From positions 62,001-126,000 of the forward strand of contig NZ_FNCZ01000006.1 in the NCBI RefSeq assembly GCF_900099995.1: 64,000 nucleotides of DNA. Reading direction: 5' to 3'. The notes beneath the pieces are model-generated. The model was not told the DNA's origin. It worked only from the letters and a program-made list of their open reading frames with translations, and ran no database searches. A program made the translations under genes and the position numbers. Source of the stretch: Winogradskyella thalassocola. GTDB taxonomy: Bacteria > Bacteroidota > Bacteroidia > Flavobacteriales > Flavobacteriaceae. Positions 17,551-25,980 of this stretch are shown one piece after another (the first letter of the stretch is position 1; each line of letters opens with the position of its first letter).

Positions 17551-18867
17551 CTATTTATAAATTAGATATTTATCACGAGTCGTTTTATATGATTCAATAC
17601 CAGCTTTCCAAGTCGCTTTAATTTCAGCTTCAGCTAAACCCGCTTCAATCTGTTTTTGCAATGTGGCAGTTCCCGCGTGCGTGGTAAAATTAGAGGTGTT
17701 AAACACTTTGGTTTTATCAGTAGCATTGTGATAAGCATCCATAATATATTTTAAGGTAAAATGGCGTTCTGCCTTTACTTTAGATAAATCAACACCATAG
17801 CAAACTTCATTTTCATGTTTCGGGTGTTTAGACCCAAAATTAGGAATAGGAGTATAATTAAATGTATAATGATTCTTATCTAAAAACGGAGCTCCATAGC
17901 GTTGAAACTGAAATTCTGTTCCTCTACCAGCATTGATGTTGGTGCCTTCAAACAAACCTAAACTCGGATATAATACAATAGATTGGTCGTTTGGTAAATT
18001 CGGAGACGGTCTTATGGCTAAGTTATACCTGCTGTTGTGATTATAATTTTTCATTTCAACAATCGTAATGTCACAAGTGATACCATTCGTTAACCATGCT
18101 TCTCCATTTATCATTTTTGCATATTCGCCAATGGTCATACCATGAACCAAAGGAATAGGATGCATACCTAAAAAACTACTGTGCTGTTTTTCTAAAACAG
18201 GACCATCAATATAATTACCATTCGGGTTCGGACGATCTAAAATTAAAAGAGGAATGTTTTGCTCGGCACAAGCTTCCATAATATAATGCAATGTAGAAAT
18301 GTAGGTGTAAAATCGAACACCTACATCCTGAATATCAAAAACCATAATATCGACATCTTCAAGCTGTGTTTTGGTAGGCTTTTTATTTCTGCCATGTAGC
18401 GAGAAAATAGCTAAACCCGTTTTGGTGTCTTTACCATCTTTTACCAATTCACCAGCATCAGCAGTGCCTCTAAACCCATGTTCTGGGGCAAATACTTTTT
18501 TTACATCAATGTTTAACCCCAATAAAGTATCTACTAAATGCGTAAATGGAACGTCTTTGCTAGACTCAATTTTTTTTTGGGTTGTCGCAATCTCATGAAA
18601 AACCACACTCGTCTGATTAGCAACCACAGCCACACGCTTTCCTTTTAATAGGGGTAGATATAATTCTGATCTGTTAGCACCGACTATAATAGCATTATTT
18701 GCTTCGTTTGTTGCAAGTTCTGTACTAGAAGCGTCATTAACCGCTAAGGTCTCCAGCTTTGTGCTTTCAGCGTCTTGCTTTATACTATTTCCACATGAAA
18801 ATGTTACAGCGGAAATCCCAATAATTATAGAGAATAAAACTGTATTTTTGAAAACCTTTAAAAGCAT
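17551..18867 (-). CDS. namZ: DUF1343 exo-beta-N-acetylmuramidase NamZ-like lipoprotein
   Basis: DUF1343 proteins include NamZ, which releases N-acetylmuramic acid from the non-reducing end of peptidoglycan fragments, so this protein probably works in cell-wall recycling. It is a 438-residue lipoprotein (signal ending GISAVTFSCGNS). Conserved parts are LLKGKRVAVVANQTSVV, VFAPEHGFRGTADAGE, VDIMVFDIQDVGVRFYTYISTLHYIMEAC, ILDRPNPNGNYIDGPVLE, PLVHGMTIGEYAKM and SLGLFEGTNINAGRGTEFQFQRYGAPF. All sit in family order and the length is typical for a lipoprotein member. It starts only eight bases from the divergent permease gene, so the two promoters must overlap coding DNA. Confidence 0.88.
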   Translation of the reverse strand: MLLKVFKNTVLFSIIIGISAVTFSCGNSIKQDAESTKLETLAVNDASSTELATNEANNAIIVGANRSELYLPLLKGKRVAVVANQTSVVFHEIATTQKKIESSKDVPFTHLVDTLLGLNIDVKKVFAPEHGFRGTADAGELVKDGKDTKTGLAIFSLHGRNKKPTKTQLEDVDIMVFDIQDVGVRFYTYISTLHYIMEACAEQNIPLLILDRPNPNGNYIDGPVLEKQHSSFLGMHPIPLVHGMTIGEYAKMINGEAWLTNGITCDITIVEMKNYNHNSRYNLAIRPSPNLPNDQSIVLYPSLGLFEGTNINAGRGTEFQFQRYGAPFLDKNHYTFNYTPIPNFGSKHPKHENEVCYGVDLSKVKAERHFTLKYIMDAYHNATDKTKVFNTSNFTTHAGTATLQKQIEAGLAEAEIKATWKAGIESYKTTRDKYLIYK

Positions 18868-18875
18868 ATCTAAGA

Positions 18876-20108
18876 GTGAATTTCGAGTTATTTATAGCTA
18901 AACGTATAATTGGCAATAAAACGTATAAAAGTAGTGTTTCGGCTCCAATAATTAAAATTGGTATCGCAGCAATTGCTATTGGAATTATTGTAATGCTTAT
19001 TGCAATTGCTACAGGTATCGGTTTACAACAAAAGATTAGAGATAAAGTTGTAGCATTTAACGGTCATGTAGAAATTACAAATTACGACACCAATGCGTCT
19101 GACGAATCGCAAATGCCAATTTCTATTAATCAAGATTTTTACCCGAATTTCACTAGCGTAGAAGGCATCAAACATATACAAGGTGTGGCTCAAAAGTTTG
19201 CTGTTATTAGAACAGAAACAGATTTTGAAGGAGTGGTGGTAAAAGGAGTAGGTGCTGATTATAATTGGGGCTATTTTAAAGAATTTTTAGTTGAAGGCCG
19301 ACTTCCTGATTTTACAAAAGAGATAAACCAAGAAATTTTAATCTCTAATTATTTAGCCAATCGCTTAGGATTTAAAGTCGGAGATAAATTTCAAACCTTA
19401 TTTGGTAATCCTTTAAATGATAGGCCACGCATCCTTAATTATGAAATTGTAGGGATTTACAATTCTGGTTTTCAGGAGCTCGATGAAAAGTTTTGTATTG
19501 CTGACTTAAGACATATTCAGCGGATTAATAAATGGGAACCGGATCAAATAGGAAGTTTTGAAGTCTTTATAGATGACTTCTCGCAGATTGAAGAAAAAAC
19601 GGTTGAAATCTTTAAGGAAGTACCGTCTTTAATGAACGCTACATCCATTACCCGAAAATATTACACGATTTTTGAATGGATTAAGATTTTTGACAACAAT
19701 ACGTACGGCATCATTGCTATTATGATACTTGTAGCTGGTATTAACATGATAACCGCCTTACTCGTTTTAATATTAGAACGTACACAAATGATAGGCATAC
19801 TAAAAGCTTTAGGGAGTTCTAATTGGACCATTAGAAAAGTGTTTCTTTACAACGCCTCTTACTTAATTGGTTTGGGTTTATTATGGGGTAATATTATAGG
19901 TTTAGGTTTGTTGTTTGCGCAGAAATACTTCAAACTATTTCCATTAAATCCAGATACCTATTATGTTAATAATGCTCCGGTTTATATTAGTTGGGATTAT
20001 ATAATTCTATTAAACATAGGTACATTTGTAGCCTGTTTATTAATGCTCTTAATTCCTTCAATCATTATTTCTAAAATTTCGCCAGTAAAAGCGATTCGCT
20101 TTGATTAG
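18876..20108 (+). CDS. LolC/LolE-like ABC transporter permease (FtsX/MacB fold), GTG start
   Basis: A 410-residue inner-membrane permease with one N-terminal TM helix (IIKIGIAAIAIGIIVMLIAIATGIG), a large periplasmic domain and three C-terminal TM helices (ending LLMLLIPSIIISKISPVKAIRFD). The SPVKAIRF end is the typical FtsX/MacB signature. Flavobacterial relatives are annotated as lipoprotein-releasing or generic ABC permeases. No ATPase gene is adjacent, so the partner must be encoded elsewhere. The start is a GTG giving M-N-F-E-L-F-I-A-K-R-I, which fits the family. It is divergent from the NamZ-like gene with an 8-base gap. Confidence 0.85.
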   Translation: MNFELFIAKRIIGNKTYKSSVSAPIIKIGIAAIAIGIIVMLIAIATGIGLQQKIRDKVVAFNGHVEITNYDTNASDESQMPISINQDFYPNFTSVEGIKHIQGVAQKFAVIRTETDFEGVVVKGVGADYNWGYFKEFLVEGRLPDFTKEINQEILISNYLANRLGFKVGDKFQTLFGNPLNDRPRILNYEIVGIYNSGFQELDEKFCIADLRHIQRINKWEPDQIGSFEVFIDDFSQIEEKTVEIFKEVPSLMNATSITRKYYTIFEWIKIFDNNTYGIIAIMILVAGINMITALLVLILERTQMIGILKALGSSNWTIRKVFLYNASYLIGLGLLWGNIIGLGLLFAQKYFKLFPLNPDTYYVNNAPVYISWDYIILLNIGTFVACLLMLLIPSIIISKISPVKAIRFD

Positions 20109-20255
20109 TGTTAAAAATAAGTAGACTTTAATCTTCTATCAACAGTGTCCGAAAATACCAGGTTTAAAACTTTAAGCTAACTACCCAGTGCTCACTGTGA
20201 AATTTAATAACAAAACATTAATAATTCCAAAATTCGTTAAACACAACATTTAACG

Positions 20256-20263
20256 TAACTTTG
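20256..20263 (+). promoter_or_regulatory. -7 box upstream of the cysteine synthase gene
   Basis: TAACTTTG, followed by GC, matches the Bacteroidota -7 element. It lies 109 bases before the ATG at 20372, leaving a leader of about 100 bases that is purine-rich. No convincing riboswitch fold was recognised in it. Confidence 0.5.
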
Positions 20264-20371
20264 CTCCCTCGAAAAAAACAACTAAGAAACGAGCCTAAGA
20301 GGAAGGTTTAATAATTTCAAGATTTTTTAAAGGAGAACTCATTTTTCCTTTTTAAATAATAACAAATAGAA

Positions 20372-21352
20372 ATGGAATACGCAGAAAATATATTAGGTAC
20401 AATAGGTAATACACCACTAGTTAAAATGAATAAACTAGTCGAAGATTTACCTTGTTTAGTACTTGCGAAATACGAAACTTTTAACCCAGGAAATTCAGTA
20501 AAAGATCGAATGGCTTTACAAATGATAGAAGATGCTGAGGCTGATGGTCGATTAAAGCCTGGTGGAACAATTATTGAAGGAACCTCTGGAAATACTGGAA
20601 TGGGGTTAGCTTTAGCGGCTATAGTAAAAGGTTACAAATGTATTTTTGTAATGGCAGATAAACAATCTAAAGAAAAAGTAGATATTATGCGTGCTGTAGG
20701 TGCGGAGGTTATCGTTTGCCCAACAGCTGTGGAGCCAACAGATCCTCGTAGTTATTATTCTGTATCGAAACGTTTAGGTGAAGAAACACCAAATTCTTGG
20801 TACGTTAATCAATACGATAATCCAAGTAATACAAAAGCGCATTACGAAAGTACAGGTCCAGAAATCTGGAAACAAACCGATGGTAAGATTACACATTTTG
20901 TAGTCGGCGTTGGCACAGGTGGTACTATTTCGGGTGTTGGAAAATACCTAAAAGAGCAAAATCCAAATATTAAAATTTGGGGTGTAGATACTTATGGTTC
21001 TGTATTTAAAAAATATCATGAAACTGGAATATTTGATGAAGATGAAATCTACCCTTACGTTACAGAAGGGATCGGTGAAGATATCTTACCAAAGAATGTA
21101 GATTTCGATATTATTGATGGGTTTACTAAAGTTACCGATAAAGATGCTTGTGTGTACACACAACGTTTAGCTAAAGAAGAAGGTATGTTTTTAGGAAACT
21201 CAGCAGGTTCTGCTATAAAAGGAGTATTACAATTAAAAGAGCATTTCACGCCAGACGATGTGGTTGTGGTTTTATTTCATGATCACGGAAGTCGTTATGT
21301 TGGCAAAATGTTTAATGACGATTGGATGCGTAAGATGGGGTACATCGATTAA
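20372..21352 (+). CDS. PLP-dependent cysteine synthase / cystathionine beta-synthase family
   Basis: A 326-residue fold-type II PLP enzyme. The PLP lysine is in NPGNSVKDRMALQM, the substrate loop is EGTSGNTGMGLA, the phosphate-binding loop is GVGTGGTISGVG and the late GNSAGSAIKGV is intact. It probably makes cysteine from O-acetylserine or acts as a CBS-type enzyme. The length and the FHDHGSRYVGKMFNDDWMRKMG ending fit the CBS-like group without CBS regulatory domains, so the choice between CysM, CysK and CBS activity is open. It is a single gene, preceded by a -7 box and closed by a palindromic repeat and a strong terminator. Confidence 0.88.
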   Translation: MEYAENILGTIGNTPLVKMNKLVEDLPCLVLAKYETFNPGNSVKDRMALQMIEDAEADGRLKPGGTIIEGTSGNTGMGLALAAIVKGYKCIFVMADKQSKEKVDIMRAVGAEVIVCPTAVEPTDPRSYYSVSKRLGEETPNSWYVNQYDNPSNTKAHYESTGPEIWKQTDGKITHFVVGVGTGGTISGVGKYLKEQNPNIKIWGVDTYGSVFKKYHETGIFDEDEIYPYVTEGIGEDILPKNVDFDIIDGFTKVTDKDACVYTQRLAKEEGMFLGNSAGSAIKGVLQLKEHFTPDDVVVVLFHDHGSRYVGKMFNDDWMRKMGYID

Positions 21353-21355
21353 CAA

Positions 21356-21375
21356 ATTCCTGCGAAGGCAGGAAT
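21356..21375. repeat. Palindromic intergenic repeat ATTCCTGC/GCAGGAAT
   Basis: ATTCCTGC and GCAGGAAT form a perfect 8-bp stem around GAAG, followed by CTCAT. Such units (TTCCTGCGAAGGCAGGAATC) are dispersed in many flavobacterial genomes. It lies three bases after the stop of the cysteine synthase gene. A related shorter form (GTCATTCCTTCGAGATC) lies after rpoC at 44572. Confidence 0.65.
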
Positions 21376-21386
21376 CTCATTATATA

Positions 21387-21420
21387 AAAAAATCCTGATT
21401 TCATTATCAGGATTTTTTTT
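21387..21420 (+). terminator. Intrinsic terminator of the cysteine synthase gene
   Basis: AAAAATCCTGAT pairs with ATCAGGATTTTT around TTCATT, followed by a run of T. It is symmetric enough to work on both strands. Confidence 0.85.
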
Positions 21421-21568
21421 GGTTTAACCCCCTTTTGAAAGGGCTAATCATCACTATTTGTTTTATTTTCAGTTTAATAGTAATTGATTCAATGTTATTT
21501 CATTCCTAATTCATCATAGTTGGCAGAAGCATTTGCCTACCTTCACCCAAAAGGGAAACCCAACTATA

Positions 21569-22633
21569 ATGACAAATCTTAAAGTAAATAAACCAGAACC
21601 ATTTTTACCGCTAAAAGAGGTCACTATATATAATAGAGAAGAAGATATTAAAAGTATTATAAAAGTATTAGAAGCTGGTAATCCTGTTTTAATTACTGAG
21701 TTTTATAATAACGGATCTGTCCTACTTAAAGGTTTGCAGGAACACCTTAATAAAAAACTACCCAATAAATCGTTTAAGGAGCAACGTGCCTATCGTGACG
21801 AATATCATAAGCTTTCAAACCTTATTATTGTAGAAATTAACGATCACAAAATTGTAGCAAAGAAAGCTCCAGTTATAGGGTGGCTAAAAAAGTTATATCC
21901 CGAAACAAGAGATTTCTTATTAACCCTTCCGCAAGTCCAAGGTTTAAACAGTGCTTGGCAATGGTATACAAATGGTATATCAATACCAGGATTGCGAAAT
22001 AAAATTCATCCATATTATGGAACCTATTTTCCAACACGCTTTGAGCATTTAGAATTGTTTGATAATTGGCTAAAACGATATTTAGGTCCAAAAAAGTCTG
22101 CAATTGATGTAGGTGTTGGAAGTGGTATTTTAGCATTACAAATGGTAAAGCATGGATTTCAAAAGGTTTTTGCAACAGATACAAATCCTAATACTATCAT
22201 TGGTTTAACAGAAATGATGGGAGATACCAAACTATCTCGAAAAATAGAACTCGATTTTGGTTCTCTTTTTGGTAAATGGACAAATAAAACAGAGCTCATT
22301 GTTTTTAATCCGCCTTGGTTATCCGAGACACGAGATTTAAATAATTTAGATGAAGCTATTTATTATAATGACACGTTGTTTTCTGACTTTTTTGAAGCTG
22401 CAAAAGATATGTTATTGCCAAATGGAAAATTAGTACTCTTATTCTCTAATTTTGCGCAAATAACAGGTGTAGCCAATTTTAATCCTATTCAACAAGAAAT
22501 CGCTGAAGGTGGACGGTTTCAATTAGAAAAGTGTTATACGAAAAATGTTAAAAAAGGATCTGACAAAACAAAGCGTAGCTCACAGTATCGTGACACTGAA
22601 GAAGTAGAACTTTGGGTACTGACGCATGTTTGA
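21569..22633 (+). CDS. SAM-dependent methyltransferase with an NPPW motif
   Basis: A protein of about 354 residues whose C-terminal half is a class I methyltransferase: AIDVGVGSGILALQM is motif I, VFATDTNPNTIIG is motif II and LIVFNPPWL is the NPPW/Y motif of enzymes that methylate amino or amide nitrogen (N5-glutamine or N6-adenine type). The N-terminal half (about 1-170) is not recognised. I chose the ATG at 21569; the upstream TTG at 21533 falls in a likely promoter/leader stretch. The gene stands alone between a terminator and a decayed region. The target (protein, RNA or DNA base) is undetermined. Confidence 0.8.
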   Translation: MTNLKVNKPEPFLPLKEVTIYNREEDIKSIIKVLEAGNPVLITEFYNNGSVLLKGLQEHLNKKLPNKSFKEQRAYRDEYHKLSNLIIVEINDHKIVAKKAPVIGWLKKLYPETRDFLLTLPQVQGLNSAWQWYTNGISIPGLRNKIHPYYGTYFPTRFEHLELFDNWLKRYLGPKKSAIDVGVGSGILALQMVKHGFQKVFATDTNPNTIIGLTEMMGDTKLSRKIELDFGSLFGKWTNKTELIVFNPPWLSETRDLNNLDEAIYYNDTLFSDFFEAAKDMLLPNGKLVLLFSNFAQITGVANFNPIQQEIAEGGRFQLEKCYTKNVKKGSDKTKRSSQYRDTEEVELWVLTHV

Positions 22634-22892
22634 TATATTAAAACATGAATTAGTTTTAATTGTTTTAGCTCGTTTCTTTATCATTTGAAAGTCTTCAAGT
22701 CTTTATTTTGAGATGTATTCTACAAGTTTGAAATTTGGGATTTATCATTTGAAAATCAAAATTTTAGAGGGTCGATATGACTAATAAGTTGATAAAAGCT
22801 TGGGCTATAATAGTTTTAATATTAGAAGTGATGTAAGTCATTTTCAAAGTGCTTAATGTAAATTATCTTAGAGGAATAAAAATTAATGCTTT

Positions 22893-23219
22893 ATGAAAAC
22901 TTCTAAAAATAAGTCACACAAAAAAATCTATTGGGTTTTAATAATTCTATCCTTAGTAATTGAGTATCTCTTTTATAGTGTTCTAAAAAATGAGTTCTCG
23001 TTATTCTTTCTTGTATGTTTTTCAGGTGTACCTTTCTTATTATTTGCAACGGGGTGTTTTGGGTTATTATAGCCCAAAATTAAACCAGAAGGAGATGATG
23101 AGGTTTATATTAGCCACTCTTTAATTATAGGATTACTTTTTATAATTATGTTTTTTATGCATGTTTGGATTATTTTACCAAATATTTGTCCTGAATTTGG
23201 AACCCTTCTAGGGGTATAG
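22893..23219 (+). pseudogene. Small membrane-protein gene interrupted by an in-frame TAG
   Basis: An ATG at 22893 opens a frame of 59 codons (MKTSKNKSHKKIYWVLIILS..., two hydrophobic segments) that stops at TAG 23070-23072. The same frame then continues without any stop for another 48 codons to TAG at 23217-23219, with a polar loop PKIKPEGDDEVYISHS and a third hydrophobic segment LIIGLLFIIMFFMHVWIIL. Read through, it is a coherent 108-codon protein of three or four TM helices, so the most likely reading is one gene with a nonsense mutation. A sequencing error or two separate small genes are alternatives. No family was recognised. Confidence 0.6.
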
Positions 23220-23286
23220 GAGTCGTGATTAAAAGTGATTTAAGATTAATTTATGTTTTTTGTGGTATAAATTTTATTTTAGCTAT

Positions 23287-24564
23287 ATGCAAGAAGACTT
23301 CCTTCATTACATATGGAAACATAAAGCCTTTAATTCATCTTTGTTAAAAACAACGAAAGATGAGTCTATTGTTATAACTAATTTAGGTCAACACAATCAT
23401 AATGCTGGTCCAGATTTCTTTAATGCGCAATTAAGCATTGCTAATCAGCTTTGGGCTGGTAATGTAGAGATTCATATTAAATCTTCAGATTGGTATGTAC
23501 ACAGTCATGAAACGGATAAAGCCTACGATAATGTTATTCTTCATGTAGTTTGGGAGTACGATACCGAAATTTTTAGGCAAGATAATTCTGAAATTCCGAC
23601 TTTAGAACTAAAGCACTATGTTGATAAAACCTTACTTCATAAGTATCAAAAACTGATGCAATCAAAATCGTGGATTAATTGTGAGTCTGATTTCAATGAG
23701 GTTGATGCTTTTCTACTTAATAATTGGTTAGAGCGTTTGTATATAGAACGCTTAGAGCAAAAATCAGAAACAATTCAGCACTTATTAGAATCCTCTAATA
23801 ACGATTGGGAAGCGGTATTATTTAAAATGCTATTGAAAAACTTTGGGTTAAAAGTGAATGGAGAGCCGTTCTTAAGTTTAGCCAATTCATTTGATTTTTC
23901 TATAATAAGAAAATTGCAAAATGACGTTTTAAACCTAGAGGCTTTATTTTTTGGACAATCAGGTTTGCTAGAAGAAAACACTATTGAAGACATTTATTTT
24001 ATAGGCCTTAAAGAGCGGTATGGATTATTGAAACGAAAATTTAATCTAGATAGCAATGGGGTTTTACCGTTGCAATTTTTTAGATTAAGACCGCCAAATT
24101 TTCCAACCATACGTTTATCTCAATTTGCTAATTTGTATAATTCAGAGCCAAATTTGTTTTCAAAAGTGATGGATTTAAATACGCTAGATGCGTTTTATAA
24201 ATTTTTTGACAAAGGAGTGACGCAGTTTTGGATGACGCATTATACATTTGCCAAATCTTCAAAACCTTTTAAGAAAGGAATAACTAAGTCTTTTATAGAT
24301 TTATTAATTATAAATACACTTATTCCATTGAAATTCAGCTATGCTAAGGCACAAGGGAAGTCAATTGAAGAAGATGTTTTTAAGCTTTTAAAAGAGCTGA
24401 AAATGGAAAGCAATAGTATTGTTTCTAAATTTTTAGACTTAAAAACTTTTGAGAAAAACGCTTTAAATTCTCAGGCTTTACTGCAATTGAAACATCAGTA
24501 TTGTGATAAAAATAAGTGTTTACAATGTGCCATTGGTAATAGCTTTATCGTGAAAATTAAGTAA
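23287..24564 (+). CDS. DUF2851 family protein
   Basis: A 425-residue soluble protein that I recognise as DUF2851 from its beginning MQEDFLHYIWKHKAF, the conserved stretch GQHNHNAGPDFFNAQL, GNVEIHIKSSDWYVHSH, NVILHVVWEYD, and the ending with four spaced cysteines (QYCDKNKCLQCAIGNSF). The role of the family is unknown; the acidic/histidine-rich N-terminal core suggests a nuclease-like or metal-binding fold, which is only an inference. The ATG at 23287 was chosen; a TTG nine codons earlier gives an unusual aromatic beginning. The gene is followed after 40 bases by a PspC-like gene, then a K+ channel gene. Confidence 0.85.
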   Translation: MQEDFLHYIWKHKAFNSSLLKTTKDESIVITNLGQHNHNAGPDFFNAQLSIANQLWAGNVEIHIKSSDWYVHSHETDKAYDNVILHVVWEYDTEIFRQDNSEIPTLELKHYVDKTLLHKYQKLMQSKSWINCESDFNEVDAFLLNNWLERLYIERLEQKSETIQHLLESSNNDWEAVLFKMLLKNFGLKVNGEPFLSLANSFDFSIIRKLQNDVLNLEALFFGQSGLLEENTIEDIYFIGLKERYGLLKRKFNLDSNGVLPLQFFRLRPPNFPTIRLSQFANLYNSEPNLFSKVMDLNTLDAFYKFFDKGVTQFWMTHYTFAKSSKPFKKGITKSFIDLLIINTLIPLKFSYAKAQGKSIEEDVFKLLKELKMESNSIVSKFLDLKTFEKNALNSQALLQLKHQYCDKNKCLQCAIGNSFIVKIK

Positions 24565-24604
24565 CTTGCAGCATGTGTCCTATATTAAACAATAGATTTA
24601 ACTC

Positions 24605-24832
24605 ATGAATTGGTTCTATAACCTTTTATTATATTTTCAAAAACGTGGCTATTACGTTTGTCAACGTATAGCAGATCGTTTGGGGATTAGAGCGAAAATT
24701 GTAAGAACTTCTTTTATATATCTTACGTTTGTTACTGTAGGTTTTGGATTTGCACTCTATTTATTCTTAGCCTTTTGGATGCGTATTAAAGATATCGTTT
24801 ATACAAAACGGTCTTCAGTTTTCGATTTATAA
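24605..24832 (+). CDS. Small PspC-domain protein
   Basis: A 75-residue protein with the PspC layout: an N-terminal segment LLLYFQKRGYYVCQRIADRLGIRAKIVRTSF followed by one TM helix IYLTFVTVGFGFALYLFLAFWM and a basic tail. PspC-type proteins sit in the inner membrane and are linked to envelope stress in proteobacteria; in Bacteroidota the short stand-alone form has no proven function. It lies between the DUF2851 gene (40 bases) and the K+ channel gene (15 bases), so it is probably in one transcript with the channel. Confidence 0.8.
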   Translation: MNWFYNLLLYFQKRGYYVCQRIADRLGIRAKIVRTSFIYLTFVTVGFGFALYLFLAFWMRIKDIVYTKRSSVFDL

Positions 24833-24847
24833 TTTTGTTGATGTAAT

Positions 24848-25870
24848 ATGGATAATCCGTTATTAAAACTTTATAGATCTAAGATCTACACAGCCATAAT
24901 GATGCTGGTTTTGTTGCTTTGTATCGGTATATTAGGCTATAGATTTATTTCGGGGTATTTATGGCTGGATGCTGTTTATATGACAGTGATTACGGTAACA
25001 ACTGTCGGTTTTGCCGAAGTAATACCTCTCGATCCCGCTTCTAAGATTTTCACAATTTTTTTAATTTTAACCAGTGTAGTAATTGTAGGTTATGCCATTT
25101 CTATAATAACCGATTATATTCTTAGTAGAAATAATATGGAAGACATAAAACAACGTAGGATGCAAAAGAAAATTGATGCAATGACTAATCATATCATTAT
25201 TTGTGGTTATGGTCGAAACGGTAAACAAGCAGCAAAAAAGTTAAGTGATTACGGAAAATCTTTCGTTATTATAGAACGTAATAAGGATATTATTGAGAAA
25301 TTTCAAGACGATGCAATTACGTTTATTGAAGGGAATGCCAACGAAGATGAAACCCTTTTTGCAGCTGGTATCGAAAAAGCAAGTACGCTAATTTGCGCCT
25401 TGCCAAATGATGCAGATAATTTATTTGTGGTTTTATCAGCTCGGCAGATTAATGCAAAGCTATCTATTATAAGTAGAGCTTCAGAGGAAACGTCGTACAA
25501 TAAGCTAAAATTAGCAGGTGCCAACAATGTTATTTTACCAGATAAAATTGGAGGAGATCACATGGCATCTTTAGTGGTGATTCCAGATTTGGTAGAGTTT
25601 ATCGATAATTTAGGTATTATAGGGGAGCGTAACATTAATATTGAAGAAGTTAAAGTAGAACAACTTTATAATATGAATGAAGTTAAAACAATAAGGGACT
25701 TAGATTTACGTAAAAAGACAGGCTGTACAGTCATAGGATTTAAGGATGATAAAGGAGAATATATAGTAAATCCTGAAGCAGATACAGAATTGATTCCTGG
25801 CTCAAAAATCATTGTTTTAGGACGTACAGAACAGATTATAAAATTGAATTCTCAGTACAATATTGAATAA
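24848..25870 (+). CDS. Potassium channel with TrkA-N/TrkA-C domains
   Basis: A 340-residue ligand-gated K+ channel: two TM helices with a pore loop (residues about 15-90), a TrkA-N/RCK Rossmann domain starting HIIICGYGRNGKQAAKKL and a TrkA-C domain near the end (ADTELIPGSKIIVLGRTEQI). It would pass K+ across the inner membrane under control of a nucleotide bound by RCK. The selectivity filter reads TTVGFAEV (51-58), not TVGYGD; Phe for Tyr is common in bacterial channels, but Ala for the second Gly is unusual. The gene follows a PspC-like gene by 15 bases. Confidence 0.9.
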   Translation: MDNPLLKLYRSKIYTAIMMLVLLLCIGILGYRFISGYLWLDAVYMTVITVTTVGFAEVIPLDPASKIFTIFLILTSVVIVGYAISIITDYILSRNNMEDIKQRRMQKKIDAMTNHIIICGYGRNGKQAAKKLSDYGKSFVIIERNKDIIEKFQDDAITFIEGNANEDETLFAAGIEKASTLICALPNDADNLFVVLSARQINAKLSIISRASEETSYNKLKLAGANNVILPDKIGGDHMASLVVIPDLVEFIDNLGIIGERNINIEEVKVEQLYNMNEVKTIRDLDLRKKTGCTVIGFKDDKGEYIVNPEADTELIPGSKIIVLGRTEQIIKLNSQYNIE

Positions 25871-25980
25871 TTAATACATTCATTTTATGAGGCGATACTT
25901 TACAAGCTCAATTTTTTTTTGCATCTTGTCATCTTTAAAATGCAATAACTAACCTTAAAACTAACTAATAACTACAACTC

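Noticed and set aside
21520..21536. Second sigma-54-like element TTGGCA...TTTGC before the methyltransferase gene
   Set aside because: The GG to GC distance is 11 bases and not 10, which abolishes sigma-54 recognition, and the -24 box is incomplete.
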